Source: Ectocarpus siliculosus (taxonomy: Eukaryota > Sar > Phaeophyceae > Ectocarpales > Ectocarpaceae). Taken from it: 64,000 nt of DNA. The position numbers and the translations under genes are program-made. Of the stretch, positions 12,701 to 22,916 are shown piece after piece (the stretch's first letter is position 1; the number at the start of each line of letters is the position of its first letter). The stretch lies in contig FN649734.1 of the NCBI GenBank assembly GCA_000310025.1, forward strand, positions 2,799,739 through 2,863,738, given 5' to 3'. Below the pieces are notes generated by a model. The model did not search any database. It was not told the origin of the DNA and was given only the letters and a program-made list of their open reading frames with translations.

Positions 12701-12930
12701 TCGCAGTACATGCCAGGTTCGCTTTTCGACCTCCCTCCTTGGCAAAGAAGGTCGCCACCGAATTCAACAAGCAGTCGCCGTTGCCCTCGCTCTCGAACGG
12801 AGTGCCCACGCCCCCACAATCTTCGGGTTCAATCCCGTTAAGGAGAGCCGCGGTGAACTTGACCTTAAACAGGCCCTTCGCCAGAAGCTCCTTTGCGGTC
12901 TGGACGGCAATCGAGGAGGATACATTACGG
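9741..12930 (-). pseudogene. MULE transposase (DDE nuclease with SWIM zinc finger), interrupted
   Basis: Read right to left, the blocks are: N-terminal part (12.93-12.75 kb); catalytic start DAQGRLVDVFWATVQQQEQI then QLDTTVFTNR, with the first Asp of the DDE triad (12.72-12.5 kb); FCGLECTETFEWILNRYEAA (about 12.33-12.27 kb); VILTDADLAMTAAIASSWPG, holding the second Asp, and LWHVFKNVLKNF-like sequence (12.05-11.9 kb); KWAFCCRPTVLTLGMVATQR (11.47-11.4 kb); a SWIM finger CSCLQLLRRGLPCRH (about 10.45-10.38 kb); and an AT-hook-like KKGRPKKDGR (about 9.94-9.9 kb). Frames change several times. A GTGAGT donor-like site near 11.6 kb suggests some changes are introns, but a TAG at 10068-10070 sits in frame between the SWIM part and the AT-hook tail. 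The transposase would bind the TIRs and cut and move the element. Confidence 0.85.
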
Positions 12931-13737
12931 CCATAAATTATCGAGTTTATCGTCAATGTTGAGAAGATTACGATAATGAAGCTGATCATGAATTAATTAT
13001 GAAACGGAGACCGTACATTTAAGTTCACCATTCTTACATTTACCCTGTCTACTCCCCGCATGAAACCAGCGACACATATATATGTATGGAGCACGAATGG
13101 CACAACAGAGCAAAGCAACATCTACCTACCAGATGGAATTAACCATGCTGCTACGAGCAGATCATAGTTCAATCTTTCCGATACGAGGCTGCTACCCCAT
13201 CTCGATACAACAACGTCGTGCACATGTTTTGCAGTGCGGTTTTGCAGTCCGTTTGCGGTCCGTTTGCAGTCTGGTGAAAAAAACAAAAACCTTCGTCGAT
13301 CATTGCGCCTGGAGCATCAATCATGGACCCGACCTTAAGCACACACCTGAGATGCATCTGGCAGCAGTTCGCCGTCAATGGGATCTTCCTGCTTGGACAC
13401 CCACTCCGTCACCTTCTGCAGCCTCTCATCTTCGACAGGTATGCCGCTCGTGTCAGGAGAAGACGGGTGGAGGACAAAGTCTAGCATCCCACGGACCTTT
13501 GCCAGCGCCTAAAGCTGAGAGTTCGCCATGGATGTTGCCGGTGATATGCGCTTATAGATACGCTGGCGTATTGAATGGGCCCGGGTTCGGTGCTGATACG
13601 CTGGAGTGATCGCCCCACAGAAAACGATCCCAGCGACCGCAGGTTCGCAGGTTTTCTAGGTTTTCACCCATGCGGCCAAGCGGCGGGATTTTTGTACAGT
13701 CCCCCCCCTCCCCCTTGTGACGTGTGTCTAGCCTGCT

Positions 13738-14539
13738 GTGCTGCAGTGGTGCAGTGGTGCAGAGCTGCTGTGTGCGGTGTGCTGTGTGCTGTGTACTGTG
13801 TGATGTACGCGGTGTGTGCATGAACAGCACCCTCTAATCATGGCGCTTGTTCTTCGATTAGAGTCTTGTACGGCGAGATGCCGCTGGTGGGGTGTTTAGC
13901 CTTATCCACCCCACCGGTGGGGCATACACTATGCATTGCGTTGTTTGCCCCACCGGCCGTGGCACCACCAAACCTTTAGCGTTCGACCTCACCATGGATC
14001 CCACGATAGCCCTGCAAAGCAGCAATACATTCGAACATGTCTTGTGTTAATTGGAGTCTTGTAGGGCTACATACGGCAGTGGGGAAGTCTACCTGCAAGA
14101 GAATAGAAGGCAGTGTTCGCTACCCACTTCGGGTGTTTGGCGTCATGCGGCGGGATTTCTTGACCTGTTCAGCGCCCCAGGTGCTGCCCGCTGCTGTGCG
14201 CTGTGCGTGCATCGACCACACACTCCTACAGGTGGTTGTGTATCGATTGGAGCCTTGTAGAGGGAGATCCAGCTGGTGGGGTCAATAACGTTATCGACCC
14301 CACCAGTGGGGTAGCGGCGGTATATGCCCCACCAACCGTGGCACCACAAAAACTGTGCCGTTTCGGCCTCACGATGGGTCCAATGATAGCCCTGCAACGC
14401 AGCAGCACACCCGTGGAAGTCCTGAGCTGATTGGAGTCTTGTAGAGCGAGATACAGCCGGTGGGGTGTTTATGCCTTAACCACCCCACCGGTGGGGTGGT
14501 TAAGAAATTTCCCCACCGGTGGGGTGTTTAGCCGTGCCG
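13738..14539. repeat. Right terminal inverted repeat of the MULE
   Basis: Mirror of the left TIR without the MITE, so it preserves the empty site of that insertion (GGGGCATATACCGCCG on the minus strand, near 14316-14331). The 30-bp palindrome is present at 14475-14504. Confidence 0.9.
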
Positions 14540-14548
14540 TAATAGATT
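14540..14548. repeat. Right target-site duplication of the MULE
   Basis: TAATAGATT immediately follows the right terminus GCCGTGCCG and matches 8097-8105 base for base. Confidence 0.92.
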
Positions 14549-15046
14549 ACCGTTCTTCGAGGGTCTATGACTCTTACGATTCCCATCGGCTGCGAAGAGT
14601 TGATGAATCTATAGGAGAATGGGAAAAGGGTCCACGAAGGCTCGCCCACTCTCCTCGCCACCCTAGCTGGACTGAGTTCGCTCGGTCACGCTTGGCATTC
14701 CTCGCCACATTGCACCAAAGGAAATAGCCAACCTCCGGTGGCAGGACATAGCCACCACACTCCCGGACTCTCTGCTCAGCCAGAGTAGAGGGCTTCCATA
14801 TTGGCGTCGACGAAGAGATACGAACTCTCGCGGGCATAGCCCAACGGCTTAGCAAGCCGTTGTTACCTTATTAATAACCACTGGCCACGTCGACACTTTA
14901 GGCAGGTAGTACAATGCATGGTTGCTAGCAGTAGCAAGCGAGTGCAAGCGTTCCTCCTTGCTCAGTGTCTTGCCTGGGAGTGAGCGATAGCGAGCGACTG
15001 AGAGAGAAAGGAAGGATAAGGAAGGAAACAGACTGAAGAAGCGAAG

Positions 15047-15745
15047 CGTTCTGCACAAACTCCTCCTGTTGTTTTGGCAGTTCAGTCTCAGGGTGGCGGT
15101 GATGATCCGTTTTCCCGTGATTACAATGCATGGCCCGCCACACAGGGCGATTGGTCGAATGTGTACCAAGTCAGTTCCTCTTTCCGTAACACCGGTGATC
15201 CTTTTTTGTGGACTCCTCTCTTGACTCAGGACGCTCGCTCGCAAGCGTTTCGAGAGAACCGTAACCGTTGTTTGAACTGTTCTGGTGATGACCATTCCAT
15301 GAAACACTGCCCAGCTCCTTTCACAAGTTCTAGCGGTCTGTTAAACCCAGAACTAGGCGAGCTGCAAGACAACTCTGACGTTTTCCGACGTTGGCAAGGC
15401 CGTATGAGGTCTTATCGTCGCAAGCCACACACCGGTTCAGGTGCTGGTGGCGGGCGTAACAAGCGTCACTCTTCGTCCTCGCGTAGAAATCACGCAGGCG
15501 ACTACCGTAACAACGGTAACTCCCAGAATGATGGTCGCAATAATGGAAATTTTGCTCATAACTCGCGACAGCCGTCCACAGACAACACCCACCACACTGG
15601 TGGTCTGTCTACATACCGACCGCAATCGTCGGTCCAAACAGGCTCTCCTCCTGACGCTTCCGTCCCGTCCAACTACAATGCTAGACAGCCGGGAAATGTC
15701 CAATCTGGCGGTCAGAATGGCCACAATACTCGTGGTTCCAACTGA
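15047..15745 (+). pseudogene. Gypsy-1 Gag, C-terminal part with zinc knuckle
   Basis: An open frame from a stop at 15032 to the stop at 15743 encodes a Gag nucleocapsid. Bases 15269-15310 give CLNCSGDDHSMKHC, a CX2CX4HX4C knuckle that binds element RNA. It is followed by an Arg-rich stretch (RRWQGRMRSYRRK) and an Asn/Ser/Gly-rich tail. No ATG exists between the upstream stop and the conserved part, so the N-terminal capsid portion is lost or in another frame. Packaging the RNA into virus-like particles is the known family role. Confidence 0.8.
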
Positions 15746-15838
15746 CTCGTCGGTGGCGGTTCGTGTACCTCCCCCGATCCACCTTCGGCACCATCGGGAC
15801 ATATTGCACGTTCTTCACAGGATGTACGTGTATCAGGG

Positions 15839-16680
15839 ATGGTGGAGCGAGGTGCTCCTGCCCTGCGAAACGCTGGTGCCCTTGCACCCGCTGTTTCTTC
15901 TTCATATTCGGTCAAGAGGGTTGGGAATGCACAAGACGATTCCGTTCCTCTTTCACGCTCCGACATTTCGCTTGCGACCTCTGCTACTTCGCCTCTTTCG
16001 ATGGGTACTTCTTCGGGAAATGACTCTCCCGAGGCGAGTGCCGTCTTGAGGTGCGGGGACAGAGCGACCAGACGCGCGGGGCCACCGAGTGTAGTTCGGC
16101 AGCTCCCCCCGGTGTCTGCAGGTAAGACCGGCAAGAGCAACGCGCTTTATATGATTGAGGAGGATTCGTCAGAAGTGGTCAATTCTGATTCGTCTTCTGC
16201 TACGTGTGATTCGTCTGCGCTCGCTGCCGCCGTTGGTCCGCCAGCCGCCGCAGCACCGGTAGCGGTTTCGTCAGGTTCCGACCGACGATTCTCGCCCGGT
16301 GGGGCTAAGCAGACCCCACCAATTGCCAACGCGAACGATCGTGGTGCAAACCAGGAACATCCCGCGATCGACCTTGAGAGTGTTGACAGCACCGTCTCCA
16401 GAGGACGCTTCAGAGACGCCCGCCGTAAATACGGTATGCTCGCGATCCTTGTCACGGAGGACCGGTCAGGAGCACCTTGCACCGTCCAAAGTTGTATTGG
16501 CAGACAAAGCACTGGTGGCCGCTCCTAGCGAAAGCGATCTATATGCCCCCTGGTCCGGATCGGATGCGGGTACGGTAGAAGATCTAGAAACGGACTATAC
16601 GAAGCGTGGCGCCCCCGTTTATCTCGGCGAATTCGGCAGTGTATTTGAATTCTCCGATGGACCCACCCCCTGATTTAGGC
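15839..16680 (+). pseudogene. Low-complexity spacer of the Gypsy-1 polyprotein
   Basis: Open frames at 15839-16528 and 16299-16673 are rich in Ala, Ser, Pro and Asp with no recognisable domain. They lie between Gag and NADAR in the same orientation and in shifting frames, so I read them as a decayed linker of the polyprotein rather than as separate genes. Confidence 0.45.
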
Positions 16681-16881
16681 AGTTTAGCAATGGATGTCAA
16701 TCCCTTTGCCCGTACCCCTGGCACCGGTCCATCTGCAGAAGATGTTGACCATAATGCTGCCCAGGCGTCTCCCACTTCAGGTCATTTAGCAGTTGACACA
16801 CATCCTGCTCGTACTTCTAGTCATCGTCCGTCCTCGGAAGACGCTGGTTTCGATGCTACTCAGGAGTACTCCAATTCAGAC

Positions 16882-17345
16882 GTGGTCCTATTTTGGAAAT
16901 CCCCTTCTCCCTTCTGTCAATGGACCCCATCTACTTTTTTTGTCGTTGATGGTACTTCGTATGTGTGTGCAGAGCAATTTTTTGCTGCAGAGAAAGCTCG
17001 TCTTTTCGGCGCCGCGAATGTTTACAGAACATCATGAGAGTTTCCGACCCCGATCTACACAAGAAGTATGGTCGTGCGGTCCAGGGTTTCGACCAAACTC
17101 TCTGGGAGAAGGAGCACGAAAATATCGTGCTGACCGCCTCTTACACTAATCTTTCCCAAAACCCAGAGATGAGACTACACCTCCTTGGATCCGGAGACAA
17201 ACTTTCAACAGAAGCCAGTCCTTATGACTGCATTTGGGGAATCGGTCTTTGTGCAGATCATCCGGACGCTTGCCGTCCGTCTCATTGGCGTGGTCTTAAT
17301 CTGTTGGGTGTTGCTTTACAGAAAGTTCGCCAACTTTTACGATCA
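16882..17345 (+). pseudogene. NADAR (YbiA-like) domain inside Gypsy-1, one frameshift
   Basis: The first half is in one frame (FWKSPSPFCQWTPSTFFVVD, then CAEQFFAAEKARLFG) and the second in another (IMRVSDPDLHKKYGRAV, LSQNPEMRLHLLGSGDKL, EASPYDCIWGIGL, WRGLNLLGVALQKVRQLL). A one-base slip near 17022-17030 separates them. The order and content match the NADAR superfamily: the aromatic entry strand, the AEQ..AEKA helix, W...I...SQN, EASP.D.IWGIG and the GLNLLG..L..VR end, about 150 residues in all. Known members act on NAD-derived or ADP-ribose substrates; the E. coli relative YbiA is an N-glycosidase and some members remove ADP-ribose from guanine. A role here in countering host ADP-ribosylation is pure inference. 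It sits between Gag and protease, where LTR elements sometimes carry captured modules. Confidence 0.87.
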
Positions 17346-17599
17346 AACGCCCCACAGCCAGAACGTAGTTCTCGCTTAGCGGCTTCGGGTGAAACGCCCA
17401 GGCCAGATCGCCCTACCGTGTTCGAACTTAATCCTTCCACGCATCAGCGGCTGTCGACGGCGTCTGTGCCGTCGTCTTCGGAGCGTTTTGCGTCATTTTC
17501 GCAATACGCCACTAGTGTCCCGTCCGATCAGGGCAACAGCGTTTGGGCTGTGTCTCGGAACACTGACCATTCTGGTCCTCAGTCGCCTCTGCTTCCTGA

Positions 17600-18110
17600 G
17601 AAAGGTCCTAGTTTAGTCGGCGGTGTCATTACCGTTGACGATGACTCTTTCACTGCACGAACCCTCACCCATTGTGGCTCGGCTTCTACGCAATTTGGAT
17701 GCGTGGCATTGCTGTACACCGGTGGTTCACCGCAGACTTTCGTCAGTTCTCGAACTTGGGAGTCCATGAAAGCCGCGGGTGAAGCTTCGTCGTTGTTTGA
17801 AACACGCACCCAACCTGGTTGTTGGGGAGGGGTTTGGTGAGTCCGCCCCCCTTCAAACGTCGACCATGGTCCGTTTAAGCGTGCAGTTTCTTCGACGAAA
17901 ATTCCCGACCGATTCTCTCACCGTTTGGGCGTATGTTGTGCCTGACGGTGTTATGCAACATGATGTGTTGCTCGGCAGAGATAGTTGGATGCGGTTTAGC
18001 GACCGTTCCTACCGTGCCTTGCCCACACGACGCCCCAGTGATCGCGTTTTCGGGGAACAGACTTTAGCCCATAAGCAGGGTGGTGCTGAAGCTTTTGTGC
18101 ATGATGTCAC
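17600..18110 (+). pseudogene. Gypsy-1 retropepsin, active site altered and frameshifted
   Basis: The protease start reads GCVALLYTGGSPQTFVSSRT, where family members have Asp-Thr/Ser-Gly; here Asp is Tyr. After a frameshift near 17800 the second half continues (VWAYVVPDGVMQHDVLLGRD, then SWMRFSDRSYRALP), ending with the typical LLGRD-SW segment. It would normally cleave the polyprotein. Loss of the catalytic Asp plus the frameshift make it inactive. Confidence 0.75.
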
Positions 18111-18343
18111 TGCTCGTGAGGGTAGTTTCCAGCTTAGATATGCTGGCCGACATCCAATTCAATTGCTGCCTGAACACCAACTTGTTCGTGTTGATGTAGT
18201 TCGCAGTGATGGGTCTCCTGCCCTTGTAAGCAATTATCTGGTAGATATGTTTGCTCAAACGTCCATGTTTTCTTCAGAAGAACATTTTGTTACTCATGGC
18301 CGCCAACGTGTGCCATTAGCGGGAGTTTCGAGTTTGGAACCGG

Positions 18344-20130
18344 GTGATGTCTTGGGTACCGCTTCAGCGCCCCTTTCTCAAGGTTCCTCTTAGTGCGTTT
18401 CCGTGTGATAACGACGGAGCTGGTCTTCCGGCCAGCGCCGTTCCACCCACTCCCGCTTCGGACACCTCGCAATCTGCCCAAACGGATCCTGGCCCCGTTT
18501 TTAGCTACGATGGCTCCGGTTCGATAGCGTCACCGACGGCTCATTCGTTTGTGTATGATTTGCATGAACGGACCGCCAAACCGCCGCACCCAGCGCCTGG
18601 TTCGGATCCTTCTGATTCGACTCCTCTTTCGCCTCCTTCGGCTCTTTTGGCGCGTTTAGCACCAGATCAACGTGCCAGTTTCTCACGTGTGTGGGATAAG
18701 CTCCCCCTTCACTTGCGAGAAATCACGTTTAATTTACATGGTCCTGGTTGGACATCGGACGTTATTACCGAATTGGGTACTGTGCTATGTGAATACCACG
18801 ACGTGTTTTCCAGTTCGCCTACGGATTTCGGTTCTTGTTCATTGTTCCCGTTCAAGTTGACCGTTCCCCCCGGCAGTGAGCCCGTTACATCTCGTCCGTA
18901 CCGAGTTAGTCCTCCGGTTTCGAAGCAAGTGGACGCTATTCTCGACCAATATCTTGCTGCGGGTCTTATACAACACTCGACGTCACCGTTCTCGAGTCCT
19001 TTGGTTGTTATACGCAAGAAATCCGGTGGTGTTCGCATCACCGTAAACTATCGTAAGTTGAATAAACTATGTGCTCTTAGTCATCTTCCGATTCCTAGAG
19101 CTGATGATACTCTGGACAAATTGTTGAAGGGAAGTATTTATTCTCTCTTTGACATGAAATCTTCGTTCTATCAAATCAAGTTTAATCGTGATACCACCCC
19201 TCTCACGGCGTTTGTTACGTCTTCTGGGCTGTTTGAGTGGTTGAAAATGCCTCAGGGCAGTGCCGCTGCTCCCAGATGGTTCTGTAAGGTCGTCAACGAA
19301 GTCATCAAAAATCTTCGGGGTGTTTCGTCGTATCTGGACGACCTCATTGTCTTTGATGAGACCCCGGGCGCTCATGTAGCGACCATTCGCTCTCTTTTCG
19401 AAAGATTGCGGAAGCATAATTTGAAACTGACTCCTCCGAAAGCCACTATTGGCGCCACGGAAGCCGAGTTTCTTGGGCACACTATATCTCCGGACGGAGT
19501 TCGGCCCAACGGTGAAAAAGTTGTTGCTCTCACCAAGATGCCGATGCCCAAAGACACCAAGCAGCTTCGAGCTTTGCTGGGTGGTTTGGGCTACTACCGG
19601 AAGTTTCTTCCACAGATGGCTAAGCGTATTCGCCCTCTTACGACTCTTCTTAAGAAGAATGTGAAGTTTGAGTTCACGGGTGCAATGGAATCCGTCGTTC
19701 GCCAACTTCTCGAGGAACGGGCGAACCCTCCAGTTCTGGTGTATCCAGATTGGGATGCTGTATCCGACGGTTCGTGCCCTTTTCGCCTCTACTGTGACGC
19801 GAGTAAAGATGGGTTTGGTGGAACTTTGGAACAAGAGCAACCTGATGGCTCTGTTCGGCCTATCGTTTTCGTTAGCCGAGCTACTTTGGAGTCTGAGCGT
19901 CATTGGACTCCTCTGGATCTTGAAGCTGGCAGTATCATTTGGTGCATCAAGCGCCTTCGCGGTTACCTATGGGGCACTCAGTTCAAGATTTTCACGATCA
20001 CAAGTCCCTTGAACACCTTGCAAAGGTGGGGGAAAACAACGCTCGCGTTCAACGTTGGTTGGAGTTCCTCATGAGTATCGCAAGGGTTCGTCTAACGGCA
20101 ATGCTGACTTCCTTTCTCGACTACCGATAG
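18344..20130 (+). pseudogene. Gypsy-1 reverse transcriptase and RNase H
   Basis: An open frame at 18344-20074 contains the Ty3-type RT: a SRPYRVSPPVSKQVD entry, LVVIRKKSGGVRITVNYRKL, LFDMKSSFYQIKF with the first catalytic Asp, MPQGSAAAPRWF, and the intact SSYLDDLIVF active site, then FLGHTISPDGVRPN and the thumb. RNase H follows (LYCDASKDGFGGTL, RHWTPLDLEAGSIIW). Near 19990 and 20070 the frame shifts; the continuation VGENNARVQRWLEFL and YRKGSSNGNADFLSRLP is in other frames. RT residues look preserved but RNase H is broken. The enzyme copies element RNA into DNA inside particles. Confidence 0.88.
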
Positions 20131-20218
20131 AAGCTACCGAGCGTGACCGTTCTGGCCGCAGTCGTTTGACTCCGTCGGCTGAAGATGAAGCGGTTATTTT
20201 ATCCGCTCTTGTGGATTT

Positions 20219-21005
20219 GTGCCTTCTGGCCATCAAGCCGGTGTTGGCTTGGGTGGGCTCGTCCCGTCCGCCCCGAGTTCAGTCTTGGGTGGCCTACCGC
20301 CTTCTTCAGCTGATTTTGCTGATTTTCGCAAGCACGGACCACGCGCTAGTGTCGCTCATTCCGGAGTTCCCTCGGGCGTCTGGTCTGTTAGAGGATTAAC
20401 CCCGACTGTTATCGGTTCTTCGGGCTCTACAACCGCTCGCAACCGCCCTCCCTTGGTCGCCTCGGATCGTTCTGCAGTTTCGACTGCTGCTGATGTTTTT
20501 TCCTTACAGGATGCGACAGAGACGCCCGCTACACGCCCTGGTGCTTCATCCAGGCGTTCCCTGGATCCTACCGATCTAATTTCGACACGGACCAGTCGGC
20601 GAGCTGCTGCTGCCGCCGGTACTCCGCGCCCGGCTGTGGACTATGGCTTTTCCCAGCCGGAGGACTCGCTTCTAGAGCCGGCTGTCCCTCAGCCTGTAGC
20701 TCGTACGCCTCGCGCTCATCAATCTTCGGCTTCCCGGCCGGTAGATTCCGCCGCTTCGGCGCCACTGAGTCCAATTCCGGAGATGGCCGTTCGCTCAGAC
20801 CCGACACCGCCGACGTCCGAGTCTGGACCATTGCTTGGTTCGGTGCATATTTATTCCGCCGGCTATTGATACCCCAGTGCTTTCGGGAGTGGAGCTCGAT
20901 TTCCGCGAATCGGTTGAGCGTTTTTCCCATTCTGATTGGGCGAGAGAACAACACGGTGAACCCGTGTGCGATGCCGCCATACGCTACATCCTTCTAGGTC
21001 AACCT
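20219..21005 (+). pseudogene. Gypsy-1 RNase H to integrase linker
   Basis: A Pro/Ser/Ala/Thr-rich segment containing LDPTDLISTRTSRRAAA and ending WAREQHGEPVCDAAIRYILL. Both motifs recur in Gypsy-2 on the other strand (ELSGLISTRTRRKSG and WAREQREEPVCEATIRYILL), proving common ancestry. Immediately after it the sequence jumps to the integrase C-terminus, so the H2C2 and DDE core are missing. Confidence 0.7.
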
Positions 21006-21880
21006 TCCGAATGATGGCAGTCCTCTCGAGGCCAAGTTGTTATACTTGGATCTTCCGTCGGACTTGCCGGGCAAAGACTCGAAACGTCGTGTTTCGGTCG
21101 CACGCTGCAAGCCATGCGCCAATCCGCATGACGCTGAGGACCTACCACGGTTTCTGTCGGCTGGTACGCAGTATCTTTTAAACAACTAAATATACGACCA
21201 AATATCCTCCGTATCATGTTACGGAAAATGACGTCTCGACTTCGGTCGAACGTCTCGAGGTGGAACAAATTACTGGTCACCAGTCTGTTCACGGTCGTGG
21301 TGGTGTTATCGCTGTTCTGTGTCAGACACATTGGAAGGGTCTTCTCCGCCCTTCTTGGGAGCGTGAGATGGACCTTCAGCACTCTCGATCGCAGATTCTC
21401 CGGTATTGGACGGGTACGCTCGATCAACACCGTCAGACGAATCGCCGTTACCGTGCAATGCGTATTGGCGCAGCCGCACGCGAATTGGCACGTGCTAAGG
21501 GTGAGAGATATTTGCCTCCGGGTTACTCCTTTGTCTCCCGCTCAACCTGGGGCCGTCGTTTCGCCGATACTCCTCTACCTGTGGGTGCGTTCTTCTGGTA
21601 CAAGGCTCAAGATGGACTCTGGTGGCTGGGCAAGATTTTTGGACCGACAGCGCGGGCCGACGACTACATCGTCCGCTTCCTCGACGACCCCGGACCGGTC
21701 AAGATCGCCCTCTCCGTTGTTCGTTACTCTACCCTCGGATCTGCCGTCTGCGGTTCGTGGTGCACTCAAGTTCACGGCGGTAGCGCTCTCATGAAAGGAC
21801 TTCTACTTCGCAATGTCGACATGTCGCGAAACGTGGAGGCGGAGCATTCGTCGCCAAATGATTCGGCACGCGCCGATTAG
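21006..21880 (+). pseudogene. Gypsy-1 integrase C-terminus: chromodomain plus Tudor-like module
   Basis: The frame starting before 21260 gives VEQITGHQSVHGRGGVIAVL then THWKGLLRPSWEREMDLQHS, a chromodomain of the kind that targets chromovirus integrase to histone marks. After a basic helix (RRYRAMRIGAAARELARAKG) comes VGAFFWYKAQDGLWWLGKIF ... DDYIVRFLDDPGPVKIALSV, which resembles a Tudor/PWWP-type SH3-like barrel. The same two modules occur in Gypsy-2. The preceding segment (LPSDLPGKDSKRRVSVARCK, PHDAEDLPRFLSAG) is also shared and lies in other frames. Confidence 0.72.
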
Positions 21881-22239
21881 CAATCGTGTGTGTCTTGGGA
21901 TCTGTCTGTGTGATGTGTGTGTGTTCTATCCCAGATGGGATGCGGACTTGAGGTCGCCCCTGATCTCGTCCGGTCCTTTCATTTGCAAGTACGTGTAGGC
22001 TGTTGTTGCCTCTGGATAGCGCAGTGTTAGGCCTCGTTTTGGTATTTCGACCGCTTGGTACGTCGTCTTGTCCTTCGAGTCCTTTTGCGTTTCTGCTTCT
22101 TTCGCCGTTCGTGTGGTTGAGCTTTATTTTCGGCTCCCTGCGGCGGTATGATTTCGTCGGACCTTATGTTGGGTCATGACCCCCTGGTTTTCGCTGTCGA
22201 AACGATTGGTTTCTTACCTTTTTGGGTACGTCGTGCTAT

Positions 22240-22916
22240 GGCGTCATTAGGTATTATTTGTGGTTAGTTAGCTTAAACGGACTAGCCGTGAGTATTTTCG
22301 TCGCTTTTAGTCGTTTGGACGACACCGACTGCTTCGTGTTTTGTATCGCTTTGTCGATACGGTTGGTTATCGCCGTTCCGACGGTGTTTTTCCAGCGTTT
22401 TCGTCCTTTCTTTGGGTTCCGACCTGTTATGGTATTTGTAGCGTCGACGTTTTCGTTTGTCGTGTTTATTGTCCCCCTGTTTCATTCCTACTGTAGCCCC
22501 CGTCTTTTCCTTCTCTATCGTTCTTTTTGGGTGGGTCAAACGATGGTCTTGCGACTCATCGTGTGAGAGGTGTGGGAGGGTGATTCTTGGTATTTTGGAG
22601 CTCCACATCCTCGATCCTTTCATTTTTTGGCATTCGACAATTATCGGTCAAGTTCCTAGGTTTCAAGTATCTGCGTATGAGAACCTCCAGGGTGGGCTAG
22701 TGTTGTGGGATTTGAATGTAGCCAGTGCCAACGGTATTGCGGAGTAATGCCCAGAGGAAAGTGCGGGAGATGTAACTCCCAATGGAAGGATAAAACAGGG
22801 GACAGGACCTTTGTGGCCCCTTTAGAGGGAGCATGTCCTCCCCCTCTGTGCTCAGTCTACCTTTGAGAGCAAAGCAACAACAAGCACTGCTGTTCCAAGC
22901 GATTGATAAACAAGTG
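22240..22916 (+). repeat. Putative 3' LTR region of Gypsy-1
   Basis: Bases 22390-22620 match 57790-57985 (shared GGAGCTCCACATCCTCGAT and CTTGCGACTCATCG). Bases 22760-22900 match 45020-45170 and 58510-58620 (shared GTGCGGGAGATG and AAGGATAAAACAGGGGACAG). Finding both blocks downstream of pol and again elsewhere without coding sequence is how LTR material behaves. The hydrophobic open frame at 22222-22566 is therefore not a gene. Exact LTR borders are not determined. Confidence 0.6.

Larger units (their letters stand above)
8106..14539 (-). mobile_element. Mutator-like DNA transposon (MULE), complete by ends, 6434 bp
   Basis: The termini CGGCACGGCTAAACACCCC (left) and its complement (right) are flanked on both sides by the same 9-bp sequence TAATAGATT (8097-8105 and 14540-14548), the target-site duplication length of Mutator superfamily elements. 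Terminal inverted repeats are about 0.8 kb (left 8106-9130 including a 217-bp insertion; right 13738-14539) and almost identical. A MULE transposase lies between them on the minus strand (about 12.9 to 9.74 kb), followed by non-coding filler at 9135-9740 and 13000-13737. The TIRs carry repeated CCCCACCGGTGGGG palindromes. The transposase is interrupted, so this copy is probably not autonomous. Confidence 0.93.
14870..22916 (+). mobile_element. Ty3/Gypsy retrotransposon 1 (chromovirus-like) with a NADAR module, degraded
   Basis: Order on the plus strand: Gag (zinc knuckle), a low-complexity region, NADAR domain, retropepsin, reverse transcriptase and RNase H, a Pro/Ser/Ala-rich linker, then the integrase C-terminus with chromodomain and Tudor-like module. 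The catalytic core of integrase is absent. Several frameshifts and a mutated protease active site show the copy is dead. The 3' LTR is inferred at about 22.24-22.92 kb from similarity to fragments at 57.78-58.64 and 44.99-45.17 kb. I could not fix the 5' LTR; TTAATAACC near 14870 resembles the LTR 3' end in other copies. The MULE lies directly upstream. Confidence 0.85.

Noticed and set aside
22222-22566. Hydrophobic plus-strand frame resembling a small membrane protein
   Set aside because: It lies in sequence repeated at 57.8 kb without an open frame, consistent with LTR DNA.
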